From: Crambe crambe
Taxonomy: Eukaryota > Porifera > Demospongiae > Poecilosclerida > Crambeidae
DNA: 64,000 nucleotides
Assembly (NCBI GenBank): GCA_963924555.1
Contig: OZ004584.1
Span: 8,563,753-8,627,752, forward strand
Reading direction: 5' to 3'
In this document: positions 20,610 to 32,200 of the stretch, piece by piece
How the letters are laid out: every line of letters begins with the position of its first letter
Numbering within the stretch: position 1 is the first letter of the stretch
The notes under the pieces: generated by a model
Seen by the model: only the letters and a program-made list of their open reading frames with translations
Told to the model about the DNA's origin: nothing
Database searches by the model: none
Program-made: the position numbers and the translations under genes

Positions 20610-23600
20610 CTATAGGAACCCAACACAAGCACAAACATAAATATTGACTGTAGCTATACTTGCACTTACCCCCACTAGGGAGTGGACCAAGTGGTTTCTA
20701 ACACACAACTAAGTTAACTGAGTACAAAAATATTCTTTCTAAATATCTAAATAAAAAGGTTATGAAGGGATGGCCTTAAATCTAGCTGGGTTGTGTTAAA
20801 TACTGCAACTTCATATGAAAACAAGTCCCACAATTACCATAAACTTATTAATCAAATCAAAATAATTATGATGGGGAAGTCCCTAATTGATTGATTGCTG
20901 GGAGTGGAATGACATGAGAGTGGAGGTCATAATATTAAGAGCAGAAAGAAGTACCACTATGTTGTTAGTGGACATTCACAATGTGTGGTTACCTGATTGA
21001 GGTCCTCTCATATGTCCTCCACCATCAGTGCTAGAGGAAAAGTAGGTGTGGCTAGAGGTAGCCTCACTTGTACTCAAAGATTTCCTGGATGTCTTGGACG
21101 TGCTGGCAACATCTGTAGGAGATGATCACCACTAAATACATGCAATATCAAGGTCATCTTAATTCCTCACATTTCTTCCTCAACACTTCACAGATGGCCT
21201 CAGCAGACTGAGTGTGTCCAGCCTTCACACACACCTCCAGCAAGTTCCCGTAGGTGGCTGCAAGGCCATGACTCTCCTTCCACCTCTTCAGTGCCTCTCG
21301 TCTATTGGTCAAACAGATCAATGATTCACACTGGACTCTCAGTTAGAGGGGGAGATTTGTCCTCATGCAAGGGGGGGGGGGGAAGGAGAGACGTTAAATG
21401 GTATCACTGTTTCTCAGGTGAAATGTTTGTTGGGACGTATCTAAACATTGGAAGAATATCTCTTCCCCCACCATAATAACCACTTTGATGGGAAGCCAGA
21501 ACACCAAGTGCTCTAACCTCACCTCTGCAGTGCAGGTTCATTCTGATACTTCTTCTTGATGTCACTAATGTCAGTGGCAGTCAGTCCCAGAGGAACAGAG
21601 AGCTTCTCCTCCCAGTCCAGTGAGTGGTCCGCTATCTCATTCAGGTCCCTGTCCACTCCCCCATGGCCCCAGTCCAACTGCCATTTCAAGTGGGGACGTG
21701 CATCCACTGGGAGATGTGAGAGGTAGGATTGGTAATCTGGTCCTGTGACATGTAGTTACAGTGTAGAGTGGATCCATGGAGGACAATGGGACTCACACTA
21801 ACCTGAGGGGAGAACTGGGTCAGGTCCATTCACACCACTTCCATCTCCAGTCATGGGCTACAGTAGTACAATGTGAACTAAAGTCATATATACACACACT
21901 CTACTCTATATAAAGCACACCATGACTTCAGGGCTACATTTCGCTTACCTTTCCAAACCACACTAAATGCTGACTTTGCATATAAACTGGCTCAGGATTT
22001 TCGGGATCTTTAAGGCAAACCATGATGTGAGGAGAAGTCTCTCCACTGTCCACAACGCACAAGTGGTCTCTTCCAGGGTGAGAAGGACACTCAAAGGAGA
22101 GTTGGTAGCTCACAGAAAAGGCATAGTTCATACGAGAGGTGACTGTCTTCAGTGAACACTCAATGATCTCTCTGATGGCATGACACACCTCATGTGTTGG
22201 GGTCTTGGTGATCGGTAGTCTCTTGATGGATACCTCGTAGTACTTTGGTTGGGAGATGAGGGTGATGGTGTCGTAATCAGCTCCAAATCGAAACTGCACT
22301 CGGTTCTTCTTGATACCCTTTTCAATCAACTTGAGTGAGTTCTGCCCGACTAAGTTGGCAATGGTGGCAGGAAAGACCCCAAGGGGTACAAAACCACATT
22401 TGTATCGAATCAAGAGAGAGGCAGGAAGGAGTTGGTTGGAATCATTTTTTCGAAAGTCACACAGTTCTTCACCGCTCACATTCTCAAGGATGCAAGGCAT
22501 CAGGTAGACCTTTGAACTCTGTGAAGGATCGGACTGGACTATGGGAGCTATGATGTTAAGATGCTCCAACAGCTTCACCAGTTGGAGTAAGGGAATGTGA
22601 TCTTTCTTGATGGCCGCCAAAACGTCTTGCAACTCTTTCACTTCAAAGTACTGGAAGTCTTCTTCACGTTCTTCAGGACTTTTTCCTTTCGTCCAGATAT
22701 GACGATGTTCATAAAGTGCTGCTGCTATGTCTTTGAAGGGGATGAAGTCCAAACGTTCGTCTCTTGTTTCTTGTTCCTTTAAAGCTTCCTTCACATCTTC
22801 AAATGAAAACTGTCCAGTTTTCCGGAATTTTTCCTGAGCTGCCCTCTTCACTTTGCCATATTTGAATGTGTTGACAATCATGTTGGTCACACTGTCGAAT
22901 ACGATTTGTACGTCACAAATGACAGTCTCTTCCAGCTCAGGAACGTCAGGGAAGTACATCAAGACTCCAGCGTAGTGGTGCAGGAACCACAAGGCCACTT
23001 TAGTTTCCTTTGGGGACATGCCAAACTGCCAAGCTAGTTCCATGCAGTACTCCAGGCTCAGCATTCTCAGCACTTGTTTGCGAAGACAGAGACTGAACAT
23101 GAGCCAAGCTGCTGGAATGGGGATCTTCTTGAAGTGGTGCCGAATGCGATCCTGAAGGAATTTGCGAATGGAATCCACCTCTTCCTTACCTCCTGTCTTG
23201 TTGTCGACTGCAAGGACCAACTGATCCTTCTCGGCAAACTCAACGAGACCTTCTTTATAGAAGCTAGTATTAGTGATGGTACTTTTCAGCTCATCGTCGA
23301 ATTTCTTGATCTCTTCTTTGCTCACCTTGTCTTTGTGAGTAGCGACTATGAAAGCTACTGAATTGGATGATGGCTGAACCAACTTGGCTGCTGGATTGAG
23401 GTCAGAGATGTCTCCACCTAAAGTGTTATCAGGACAAGTACGACAGCAAGCAACGGCAGACAGGGCTTGGAGTATCATCTCCTCCACGGTGTACGTCGAT
23501 TCCACCGGTATGGTGGACTCACCTGTCGATGGATCCAGGTACGATATGCTATAGCGACTCTTGAGATCGTCGATGAGTTTGCAGAAGATCAGGTACAGGG

Positions 23601-25782
23601 AAGGACCCATTACGAGAGCTGGTAGCATGTCCATGAACTCTGGCTGACCTCCAGTGTCTTCCATCTTGATGAGAGCAGTGTATTTGAGTGTATACTTGAT
23701 CACCTCCCAATCCTTGGAAGCCATTGCCTTCGTCAACATGTCGTTCATGTCGAATGCAAAGTTGATATCGGCTGGACTGTTATAAGCTGATTCTTCCTGT
23801 TGGGGCTCAACCTCTACTGGTGGCTCTGATTCCTCTGCATCTTCCATGGGGATGATTGATTGAGTGGAGCCGACACTCGTGCTTGCAGAATTGAACCTAG
23901 ACTGGGTCTCCATTGCCTGAGGTGGTGGGCCCTCTGGCGTGATTAAGAGTGATCTATCCACTGATGGTTCAGATGCTATAACGGAGTTTGTTTCATAGAA
24001 AAACTGGAGGAGCATGCGTGCTTCGTCTGAAAGACCTTGGAGAGATGACCAATTCTCTGCAGATATCACAGCAGTACTGCTAGAGAGACTTCTAATGATG
24101 ACTTGTCTGGATTCGACCGTTCCCGTGCTAGGCTGCTCTGCCTCTCCAGCTGAGCTGATGTCTGCGATCTCTCCTGTCAGGCGGCGACGCATCGAAGTCT
24201 TTCCCAAACGAGGAGCACCAACAAAGAGGAACTTGAGGAAATACATGTCTAAAGACCCTCGTGTGGCAAGAATCTGTCGGTAGGCAGCAATGTAACCTCC
24301 AGTGAGACCTGACCAATAGAAAATAGTCATCATTAATATTAATATGTTCATCACATGCTGCAACCTCCCAACCCTTAGCAACCTTGATTGACTCAGAGGA
24401 AGTGGGCAGACCATAGTGGTCTATTTTGGACATAAATTATCAGCCATGGTTTAATCTCCACTCACCAGAGAGGTAGTCCTCAATCTGCACACTCAGTTCT
24501 TTCAGCTCAAGTTTTTTCAATATACCGAACAGTGACGTCCAGGTTGGAGGAAGACGACTCTTTCCTGGAGATTCCCATTGGTTGATCACAATTTCAACAG
24601 CTTCAGCAGGATCAGACACAAGTCGATGCTCCAAAGTGATCCCAGCAGCTTGTATCAGCTCAGTGTGGACCTTTGCCAGTGACGTGACCACCTGGATTCC
24701 TACTCCCTCCAGTCTAGAGAGAGCAGTCATGCTGAATTGACTCTCGGGGTTGAATGGGGTCACTGGGAATGGGATAAATTACAAAGCAGTTAAATTGGGA
24801 CCTCCAGAGTATTTAAGAATTGTTGGGATGGACCATTTTGATCTTGTGATACTATTACATCATCATGACATAATCAATTATTTGGGCAGAATTCAGTAGT
24901 CACCTTTCAATGATGCCTTGAACACCCAGTTACAATATCCAGATGCATTCGATTCCCCTAACACAACCAATTCTCCTGTGGGGAGGACAATAGTAGAAGT
25001 GCAATCCAACTCTATAGGCAAATCCCCCATGTGTAACCAGGAGAGTGTGTGGGGGGAGTAGGCACAGATCTCAGAGGAACGGGCACCATTACTAATAAGA
25101 CCTCCAGTAGATATCAGCTGATTTGCAAATGATGAAGGAGAGGAATATTTGAGGTGAATCTGTAACTCACTCCACAAACCACTGGAGTCTGACATTTCTT
25201 GAGTATAGTAATCATTAAGGAATGACTCCAACTTGCAGTGAAATACTGAGGGACCCTGTCCCCAGCCACCCATCAAATACAGTCTTCCTTTATGGAGAGT
25301 GGATTTCAAATGACTGCATGCTTTAGGTAGAGGTTGAACAGACGACCACTCATTGTCTTTGAGTATCTCCACTACATTCACAAGAGTCTCTCCACTATCT
25401 GCACCACCTGATACCACTAAACATTCGGGACTTCCAGTGTTCAATGCTGATGATGCACAACGACTAGTTGGCATTGGTGGCAGTGATGGTTGCCAGTTCG
25501 TTCCTCCTTTAAGTGTCCATAGTTTATTTGTAGCCATATCAGTATCAGGTTCCCTTCCACCAACAAGCACCACCTGAGAGTGGTAGGTGGTGAGGCCATA
25601 ATAACTGGTGGGTGTGGTCACTTGTGACCATGAGTTCAAATCAGTGGAGGAGATAAACAGTGAGGCATCACTTTCCAGTGATGGTGTGTACCCTCCTACA
25701 TATATATTGTCCTGCAGTAGCACACATTGGGCATCCCACATACGCACTGGTAGTGGAGTGCACTCTGCCCAGTCAAGTGAGG
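20286..25782 (-). CDS. Unit 3: kelch-DD-Roc-COR-DD gene, apparently intact
   Basis: Inferred exons: 25782-24904 kelch, 24762-24466 DD1, 24308-21949 Roc-COR (type A), 21857-21803 linker, 21742-21523 and 21301-21171 DD2, 21112-20993 Ser/Thr linker, 20609-20393 and 20331-20286 tail ending TAA. Phases agree throughout and sum to 1441 codons with stop. This is the cleanest model of the DD2-only form. Only the 5' end is doubtful: the candidate first exon (25861-25833) has ATG but lacks eight bases found in units 4 and 5, which would shift its frame. Confidence 0.8.
20993..21112 (-). CDS. Ser/Thr-rich linker exon of unit 3
   Basis: 120 nt, phase 1 both sides, with acceptor CTACAG and donor GTAACC. 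Low-complexity SKTSRKSLSTSEATSS type sequence. Confidence 0.5.
21171..21742 (-). CDS. Death domain DD2 of unit 3 (21742-21523, 21301-21171)
   Basis: Same layout as units 1 and 2. The first exon holds LNEIADHSLDWEEKL and LGLTATDISDIKKK; the second RREALKRWKE and AATYGNLLEVCVKAG. Helices and core Trp residues are all present, so it should fold. Confidence 0.83.
21803..21857 (-). CDS. Small Gly/Pro linker exon, unit 3
   Basis: 55 nt, phase 0 to 1, identical in layout to units 1 and 2. Confidence 0.6.
21949..24308 (-). CDS. Roc-COR GTPase exon of unit 3 (type A)
   Basis: 2360 nt, about 786 residues, open throughout, from acceptor TTGGTCAG to donor GTAAGC. P-loop GAPRLGKTS (residues 31-39), switch DTGGQPEFMD about 215, ATHKDKVS about 323, COR motif FLHHYAGVLMYFP about 444, and the type A insert KEQETRDERL before the second COR half. 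The upstream in-frame ATG at 24414 lies in the intron and is not needed: the splice from DD1 fits in phase 1. Roc-COR proteins usually dimerise through COR and switch with GTP/GDP binding. Confidence 0.92.
24466..24762 (-). CDS. Death-like domain DD1 of unit 3
   Basis: 297 nt, phase 1 on both sides, near-identical to units 1, 4 and 5. It begins TPFNPES and ends LSVQIEDYLSG. It links the kelch propeller to the GTPase. Confidence 0.6.
24904..25782 (-). CDS. Kelch propeller exon of unit 3
   Basis: 879 nt. Loops after GG differ from neighbours: YTPSLESDA, ADSGETLVN, WGQGPS, LISNGARSS; the last blade has GES in place of GGY. The framework (DLNSWSQVTTPT, YGLTTYHSQ, NWQPSLPPMPTSR) is unchanged. Acceptor CCCCCTAG, donor GTGACT. 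Confidence 0.88.
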
Positions 25783-25832
25783 CTAGGGGGTGGAGGATGT
25801 CAACCTGTAGAGGTATAGTAGAGAATAGTTAC

Positions 25833-25861
25833 CTTGCACAACAGGGGGTCGTCTTTGACAT
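25833..25861 (-). CDS. Candidate first coding exon of unit 3 (8-bp deletion)
   Basis: Begins ATG and ends at GTAACT like units 4 and 5 but is 29 rather than 37 nt, having lost ATGTGTGC between two GCA repeats. That leaves phase 2 against a phase-1 acceptor. Either this exon is not coding or unit 3 is disabled at its start. Confidence 0.25.
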
Positions 25862-26054
25862 AATGGAGGGACAGAATAGAGGGCCTGCACATGGAGGTGT
25901 GTCACATATAAGGGGCGTGGTTGTCTGCCATCTTAGAGAGCAGAGAATGTATAGACTCATTGCAGTTTCAGTAACATTATTGGACTTGTCTGTATATTAC
26001 CAGCACACAACCACCATGTTGGAGGTAGTCTCCTGCCCCTTCTCTATGAGACTA

Positions 26055-26217
26055 CAGTGGACCTCCCAATAAATGGACACTCCAAATAAAGCACACCTCT
26101 CTGTGAAGGACACTTGCTGTCCCACCATAGTACTTTGTGTATTAAATGACCTCTGAATAAAGGTCACCTCTCTATAAAGGACAATTTCAACTTGTCTGTT
26201 ATTTGGAGACTCCACTG
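26055..26217. mobile_element. Mariner-like MITE, unit 3 copy
   Basis: CAGTGGACCTCC to GGAGACTCCACTG with TA flanks; three bases shorter than the unit 2 copy. Confidence 0.75.
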
Positions 26218-26790
26218 TATGTTGGAGGTACAAGGTAGAGGAGAAATTGTACTAGTTTACATGTTAGGAGGTGGTTAAGTGTTTGTTTTCATAATTATTG
26301 CAACTAGTTGATTGTAAGAACTTATAATGCTGTTAGTTATCCTGTTCTTTGCAAGGGAGAAAACAAGTCTATAGCAATAGCAGTGTCATCTTAGATTCAC
26401 CCCTCTATCTGTCTAAAAGCCATGTGTGAAAAAGCTGGAGAATTTTAAGCATAACTGATGAGAGAGAAGTACACTGTACATGGCGGACAACCATGCCCCT
26501 TTTACATGACACACCCCCTGATCCTCTCCATTCTTCAGGGCTGGGATCCAGGGACCTTGTTCCCAAGCTAGGCCTGTAGCTAAAATGGTGCACTGTATGT
26601 AGTGCCCCAGAAATTTTGACTACGCCCACTTAGCCCAGCCATGTCCATTTATGATTAATCTGTTTCTGTTTGCCCTCAAAATTGTGTGCTGCATTAGCTA
26701 CAGCTACACTCAATCTCCAAGAGACATCTTTGAAGTGATGTTGGGCATGGTCACAGGTGTGATTGTTAAAGGGAATAAGAGTTAGTATGG

Positions 26791-27113
26791 CAGGGGTGGC
26801 ACAACAGGTGCTGCTGATACGACTTTTGCTGTACAACTTTTATAAACTGGTCAGGAAAAACCATACCAGTTCTACAGTGCATGGACTACAGGCTTGCTAT
26901 GTTAATTGGAAAATGCACAAGACATTAATATCACTTACACACCCTCACTAAAGCTATGACAGTTCGTTTCATGTAAGAATAACAGACACAACATTTTTGG
27001 AAACTTATTTTTCTTTCCCTTTCACTAAAAAGTATTAAAATTAAGATGAAATAATCATACTGAGTTTTTAAGGCTAGAGGTGCACCACATTTCAAGTGGT
27101 TGTGCCACCCCTG
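26791..27113. mobile_element. CAGGGGTGGCACAAC element, unit 3 copy
   Basis: Same ends and flanks as the copy at 16599-16911; 323 bp. Absent from unit 4. Confidence 0.75.
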
Positions 27114-28239
27114 TATGCACTAATGTGTGGTCAAAGTACAGTACGTTGGAATTTTGGGTAATGATCACCAAAATAATGCTCATCCAGCATGACCACCATG
27201 TGAGGTCAGACTCACTCACTCTAAGGTCAGAGTTCAAACATGCACACCATAAAGCTCAAGCATTGAAATTTTAGTTGGCTATCTAGTGAGCTCTAACCAA
27301 GGATACAATTTGGAGGGGGTGGGACCCTCCATACCACGGAGAAAATTCACTAGGGTAAAATGGGGTAATTCTGGTCACTCTTCATGACTGCTATTGTTTA
27401 GTCCATCGAAATCCAGAAGTTAAGCTTTTTCTCAGACAGCACCACAGTAATACAATTTATCCTCCAAAAAGATAGAGTGCAGGTTGAAATAATGTAGAAT
27501 TAAAAACAATTTAAAGTGTGCAGCTAATATATTGACAAGATCAAATTTATGGGGTAATTCCAGTCGGCTTACAGTTAAAACTGTATAAAAGATTTATGAG
27601 GTTGAATTATTATTTGCACCTGTTCAGTTGTAACTAAGTTCTATCAACCATTTGCAATGATTTAGATGATGAATTCATGTCAATTCCTGGCCTCTTTGCC
27701 CAGAACCTTGAGAGTTACTTCTCTGACAGTTCCAGACAAAGGTTAAAACCTAATACTTGCAAAATATTTATTCACACACAATCGGTAAGGGGTCTGGTTT
27801 GAGACTAGTCTACTTACTAGGTCCTAGTGGCAATATTTCCTGTGTCTGATCTTTAGCTACAAACTAAGTGTAGTTAATATAAAATTCTGAAGTCTTGACT
27901 AGTGAATAGGACCCCTACCCTGAGTCCAACTATTCTATAGATCCCATAGATGTCAAATACACACTCTCTTTGGATGGCAGCAAGATAATGTTAAATACAT
28001 ATATGTACATGAAAGTAGTTAGTCTCGCCTAGCCTTTCCTTTTTGTCTGCCTAGGCTAGCATCATGTGATGCTTTAGAGTGATTCTTGCACTTAGGCATT
28101 GGCACAATCAACAGACCAGTTTAACAACTAGTAAATTTAGCTAGCTAGCTTTTATCCATACCTTCCCCTGTCCCTCCATCAGATTCTTCCTCGATCTTTC
28201 ATTATAACTCCAGATTGCTTCTTTCCCATCAACCAAATA
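27114..28239. other. Spacer between units 4 and 3, no gene seen
   Basis: Shares 27240-27600 with the other spacers, then spacer sequence with a short CTAGCTAG run near 28140. No frame with family resemblance. Confidence 0.5.
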
Positions 28240-28273
28240 TCACGTGATCATAAGGACTACTTTGAGCATGCGC
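28240..28273. promoter_or_regulatory. Promoter-like TCACGTGA plus GCATGCGC pair
   Basis: TCACGTGA at 28240-28247 and GCATGCGC at 28266-28273, with ten extra bases between them compared with the other three sites. Position suggests it serves unit 3 (kelch exon at 25782). Confidence 0.4.
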
Positions 28274-28351
28274 ATTGAAAAAAGATAGATTGTACTTTGA
28301 CCTTTCTACTGTGTGGGGGTAGTGCAATTACAGAGGCAACAGAATAGGAAA

Positions 28352-28690
28352 CTATAGTTCACTTTTACGATTGCAGTCTTTCTCGCTCCACTTCATGTCT
28401 TTGATGAGCTCGTGATAATCAGCTTTCTCCAAGCAGCTAATGAATGTTTGCAGCAACACTGGCTGCAATCCTTTGCCTTTTATCCATTGGATGAACACTT
28501 CATTCAATACGTTGACTACCGTTGATCTGTCCTTCTTTATGATTTTCATCTTGTCACCTGTATCATCTTCCAAGAGGCATATAACAAATTTCTCGTAGTC
28601 GGCCATTGCTGAAGCAAAGTCTATGGCTTTTCCAGTACATGTGGGGAAGTGTCTGAGATCAAATAATTTCGGCTTGCCATCTGCAGTCAT
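28352..28690 (-). CDS. Isolated Death-domain exon
   Basis: 112 codons from ATG at 28690, or from acceptor CTGCAG with DGKPKLFDLRHF, to TAG. The core (YEKFVICLLEDDTGDKMKII, FIQWIKGKG.QPVLLQTFISCLEK..YHELIKDM) is a divergent Death domain. Its last 11 codons (EKDFNRKSEL in related sequence) match the untranslated end of the family's tails at 20281-20310, 41101-41130 and 58985-59020, so this looks like a Death exon captured or retained only here. It could be the first exon of a short DD protein or an extra 3' exon of unit 4; I cannot tell which. Confidence 0.55.
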   Translation of the reverse strand: MTADGKPKLFDLRHFPTCTGKAIDFASAMADYEKFVICLLEDDTGDKMKIIKKDRSTVVNVLNEVFIQWIKGKGLQPVLLQTFISCLEKADYHELIKDMKWSEKDCNRKSEL

Positions 28691-29205
28691 TTGAATAAGA
28701 GCTATGAATATATGATGTCAGACCAAAGCAAATCTTGATCAGACATTTGACCTTTTGACCCGGTAAATGGCCTATGGCAGACTGTTATAATCCTCACCGC
28801 TAGAATGGGTTGCATGGATACAAAATGTTGTGCATTATTTAGAATTTCAGTCATTGAATAAGGTCCATATGAGTTGGTTAATTGGGTTACTGTATCCCTA
28901 AGGAAATCATGCTAAACTCACTCAGTTTGTTAGGTGATGCTGGGAACACTGCATTGCCATTGGGTCCATGGATCCCTGTGAAAACCATAACAACAATACA
29001 TCATGTAGTTGTTAAGTTAGGAAGAACTTACAGAAGAAACCAAACATCATAGTGGAGAAAATCAGTAGAGTCATCAGCATTAAGCATACACATTTTCTTG
29101 ACCGATACCAGGACTTGTCTGTGGGTGAATAAAATCATAGTATCTGATGGATTATCTGGTTTCATAACAAGAGTTCTTATTGAGGGCTAAGGGGCAAGAC
29201 TGTGA

Positions 29206-29282
29206 TCACCATGGAGGGGGTTTCCCTATGATAAATATTGAATGTTCTGGGATTGTTGCTGGTGCAGTCTGAGTTTTAATGA
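29206..29282 (-). CDS. C-terminal tail exon of unit 4 (early stop)
   Basis: Starts VIKTQTAPATIPEHS like unit 3 but carries a longer C-run and CATGGTGATC insert, and meets TGA at 29206-29208 after GKPPPW. The protein would end here; the remaining V-exon sequence and last exon (to ~28950) become untranslated. Confidence 0.45.
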
Positions 29283-32200
29283 CTATAGGAACCCAACACA
29301 AGCACAAACATAAATATTGACTGCAGCTATAATTGCACTCACCCCCACTAGGGAGTGGACCAAGTGGTTTCTAACACACAACTAAGTAAACTGAGTACAA
29401 AAATATTCCTTCTAAATATCAAAATAAAAAGGTTATGAAGGGATGGCCTTAAATCTAGCTGGGTTGTGTTAATACTGCAACTTCATATGAAAACAAGTCC
29501 CACAATTACCATAAACTTATTAATCAAATCAAAATAATTATGATGGGGAAGTCCCTAATTGATTGGCTGCTGGGAGTGGAGTGACATGAGAGTGGAGGTC
29601 ATAATATTAAGAGCAGAAAGAAGTACCACTATGTTGTTAGTGGACATTCACAATGTGTGGTTACCTGATTGAGGTCCTCTCATATGTCCTCCACCATCAG
29701 TGCTAGGGGAACAGTGGGTGTGACTGGAGGTAGAAGCCTCAATTGTATTCAAAGATGTCTTGGACGTGCTGGCAACATCTGTAGGAGATGATCACCACTA
29801 GATACATGCAATATCAAGGTCATCTTAATTCCTCACATTTCCTCAACACTTCACAGATGGCCTCAGCAGACTGAGTGTGTCCAGCCTTCACACACACTTC
29901 TAGCAAGTTCCCATAGGTGGCTGCAAGGCCACGCCTCTCCTTCCACCTCTTCAGTGCCTCTCGTCTATTGGTCAAACAGATCAGTGATTCACATTGGACT
30001 CTCAGTTAGAGGGGGAGATTTGTCCTCATGCAAGGGGAGGGGGAGGGGAGAGACGTTAAATGGTATCCTTATTTCTCAGGTGAAAATTTAATGTTTGTTG
30101 GCATCTATCTGAGATATCTCTTCCCCCACCATAATAACCACTTCCATGAGAACACTCACCTCTGCAGTTGAGGTTTATTCTGATGCATGGTCTTGATGTC
30201 ACTAATGTCAGTGGCAGTCAGTCCCAGAGGAACAGAGAGCTTCTCCTCCCAGTCCAGTGAGTGGTCTGCTATCTCATTCAGGTCCCTGTCCACTCCCCCA
30301 TGGCCCCAGTCCAACTGCCGCTCCAAATGGGGGTGTGCATCCACTGGCAGACATGAGAGGTAGGATTGATAATCTGGTCCTGTGACATGTAGTTGCTGTG
30401 TGGAGTGTGGTGGAGCCTTAAGTGTGGAAGGTGTATCAGCTCCTCCATTATCTAGAGTATGGCATATGCCATTAATAACACAGAAATTAAAAGGCTTACC
30501 TCTAACACTAATATTGAAGCTGAGTTCTTGGTCCAGTCCTTCCACTATCAATTTAATAGAGTTTGAACGTTCATTTGCTAGATCAGGACCAGTTGGAAGA
30601 TATTGCACTGTACATCTTGGAGGATAATCAGGACACTGTGAAACTTCCCAACCTAACTCTTCAGGTATATGAATGTTTCTCTTCAAGATCTATAAGCAGG
30701 AGAGAAGAATTATTGGATGTGTGCCTTGCATAGATGGCTACATAATAAACAGACTGACCTTAGCAGGTTCTTTGTGAAATCTAATTTCCCATCCGTTTGT
30801 TTGGTCTACAGAAAGAATGATTTCATCTGATGTCAGCCGAGTGGTGGCTGTGGTCACTTCCCATTCCCCTTTCATCACAGTTTTATCACAATGCTATGTG
30901 CACAAAGATGGAGGGAAATATGTTAGTAGCCCACAAAAGTATCCAGTTATTCTGTAATGCAAGAACCTGCTATACTTCATCCTCACTTACCTCTGTGTAT
31001 ATGGCATGGTATAGACAAGTACAGAATACTGATAAGTTTTGAGATAAACTTTTGTATAATCTTGCAGAGTAATAGAAATTGTTCGCTGAAAAAATCATTA
31101 AAGGAGGTGAAAGTAGCAACTATAAAAGCACATCATATTTACCTTCGGATGTAGTAGACCTTTTTCTTTTAGCTGCTCGTATTAAACAAAAATGTGATAG
31201 TTTGATTTCTCCCACGTGGTTCGCTGTTTTGAACACCCCCTTGGCCCCCTTTATTTCCTTGAAGACAAACACTGGATGAGACTCCCTGTATTTAGGAGTG
31301 AATCTGGCTGAGAGGAACACCATGTCATCACAGTCCTCCTCACTCTCCAGACTGGCATAATGATGGATCTTGACTGTTACAGCTTTCTGAAATTTCACTC
31401 TCCTGCTGGGTTGGATCGAGTAAGCTGGACTAGCTGGCTCATAATCCTCAGGTAACTCAAATGGTCCACTCAAGCAGGTACGGACAGTTACTATAAGAGA
31501 TTCTTTGAACTTTGAATCATCATCAGGGATGAGCAACTCTATTCCAGTGCCTTTGAGACTAACTTCTCTTTTGAATGTAATTTCTTCTTGTACGATTGGT
31601 TCCTGATGAAATACTATCCCATGGCTTTGGCTTGGACTGGACTCTGAGACATTTTCTGCACACAATCAATAGTCAAGCACATGCATAGACTTCAGCATCC
31701 ACTCCCACTCACCATGAAATCCACTCTTTAGTCTTGGCAAATAGGAGACCAGCTCACTGAGTGTTGCTACAAGTTAGAGAAATAAATTGAGACACTGAAG
31801 AGTGTGTTTCAAAACAGTGGAGTTGACAAATCTGATTTAGGAGGACATCAGTAAACTACCCAGTAAACTAGCTAGTATAACACCTTACCTCTTAGGTGTG
31901 CTGTGGCTATCCTTTTGAACATTCCTCCATCAAGCTTCCTAACACCAGCTGCTAGTTGCCTCCAACTCGGTTTGCCATATTTGGCAGTGTTGTAATTCTG
32001 CTTCAACCACTCGGTAATGACGTCGAACAGGCACCTGCTACAATTTCCAGAGTTATTCCTGCGGATGACCTCAATGGCACTGGTCTTCAGTCTGAGGTAA
32101 GTAGCAAGGGTGTCCCAACTGGCCCCCAAGTCCTCCACTTCATCCATCACATCTGCTATGTCTTCAGGATCTATTATCAATGCAACATTGACTCATTGTA

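Noticed and set aside
21949..24308. Classification as a NACHT or NB-ARC NLR
   Set aside because: The P-loop is followed by DTGGQPE and THKDK and then a COR pattern (FLHHYAGVLMYFP, GFVPLG), which is Roc-COR rather than NACHT.
21934..24414. Start of a separate gene at the ATG upstream of the Roc-COR exon
   Set aside because: The ATG lies in the intron; a strong acceptor follows, the DD1 splice fits in phase, and the corresponding frames differ between units.
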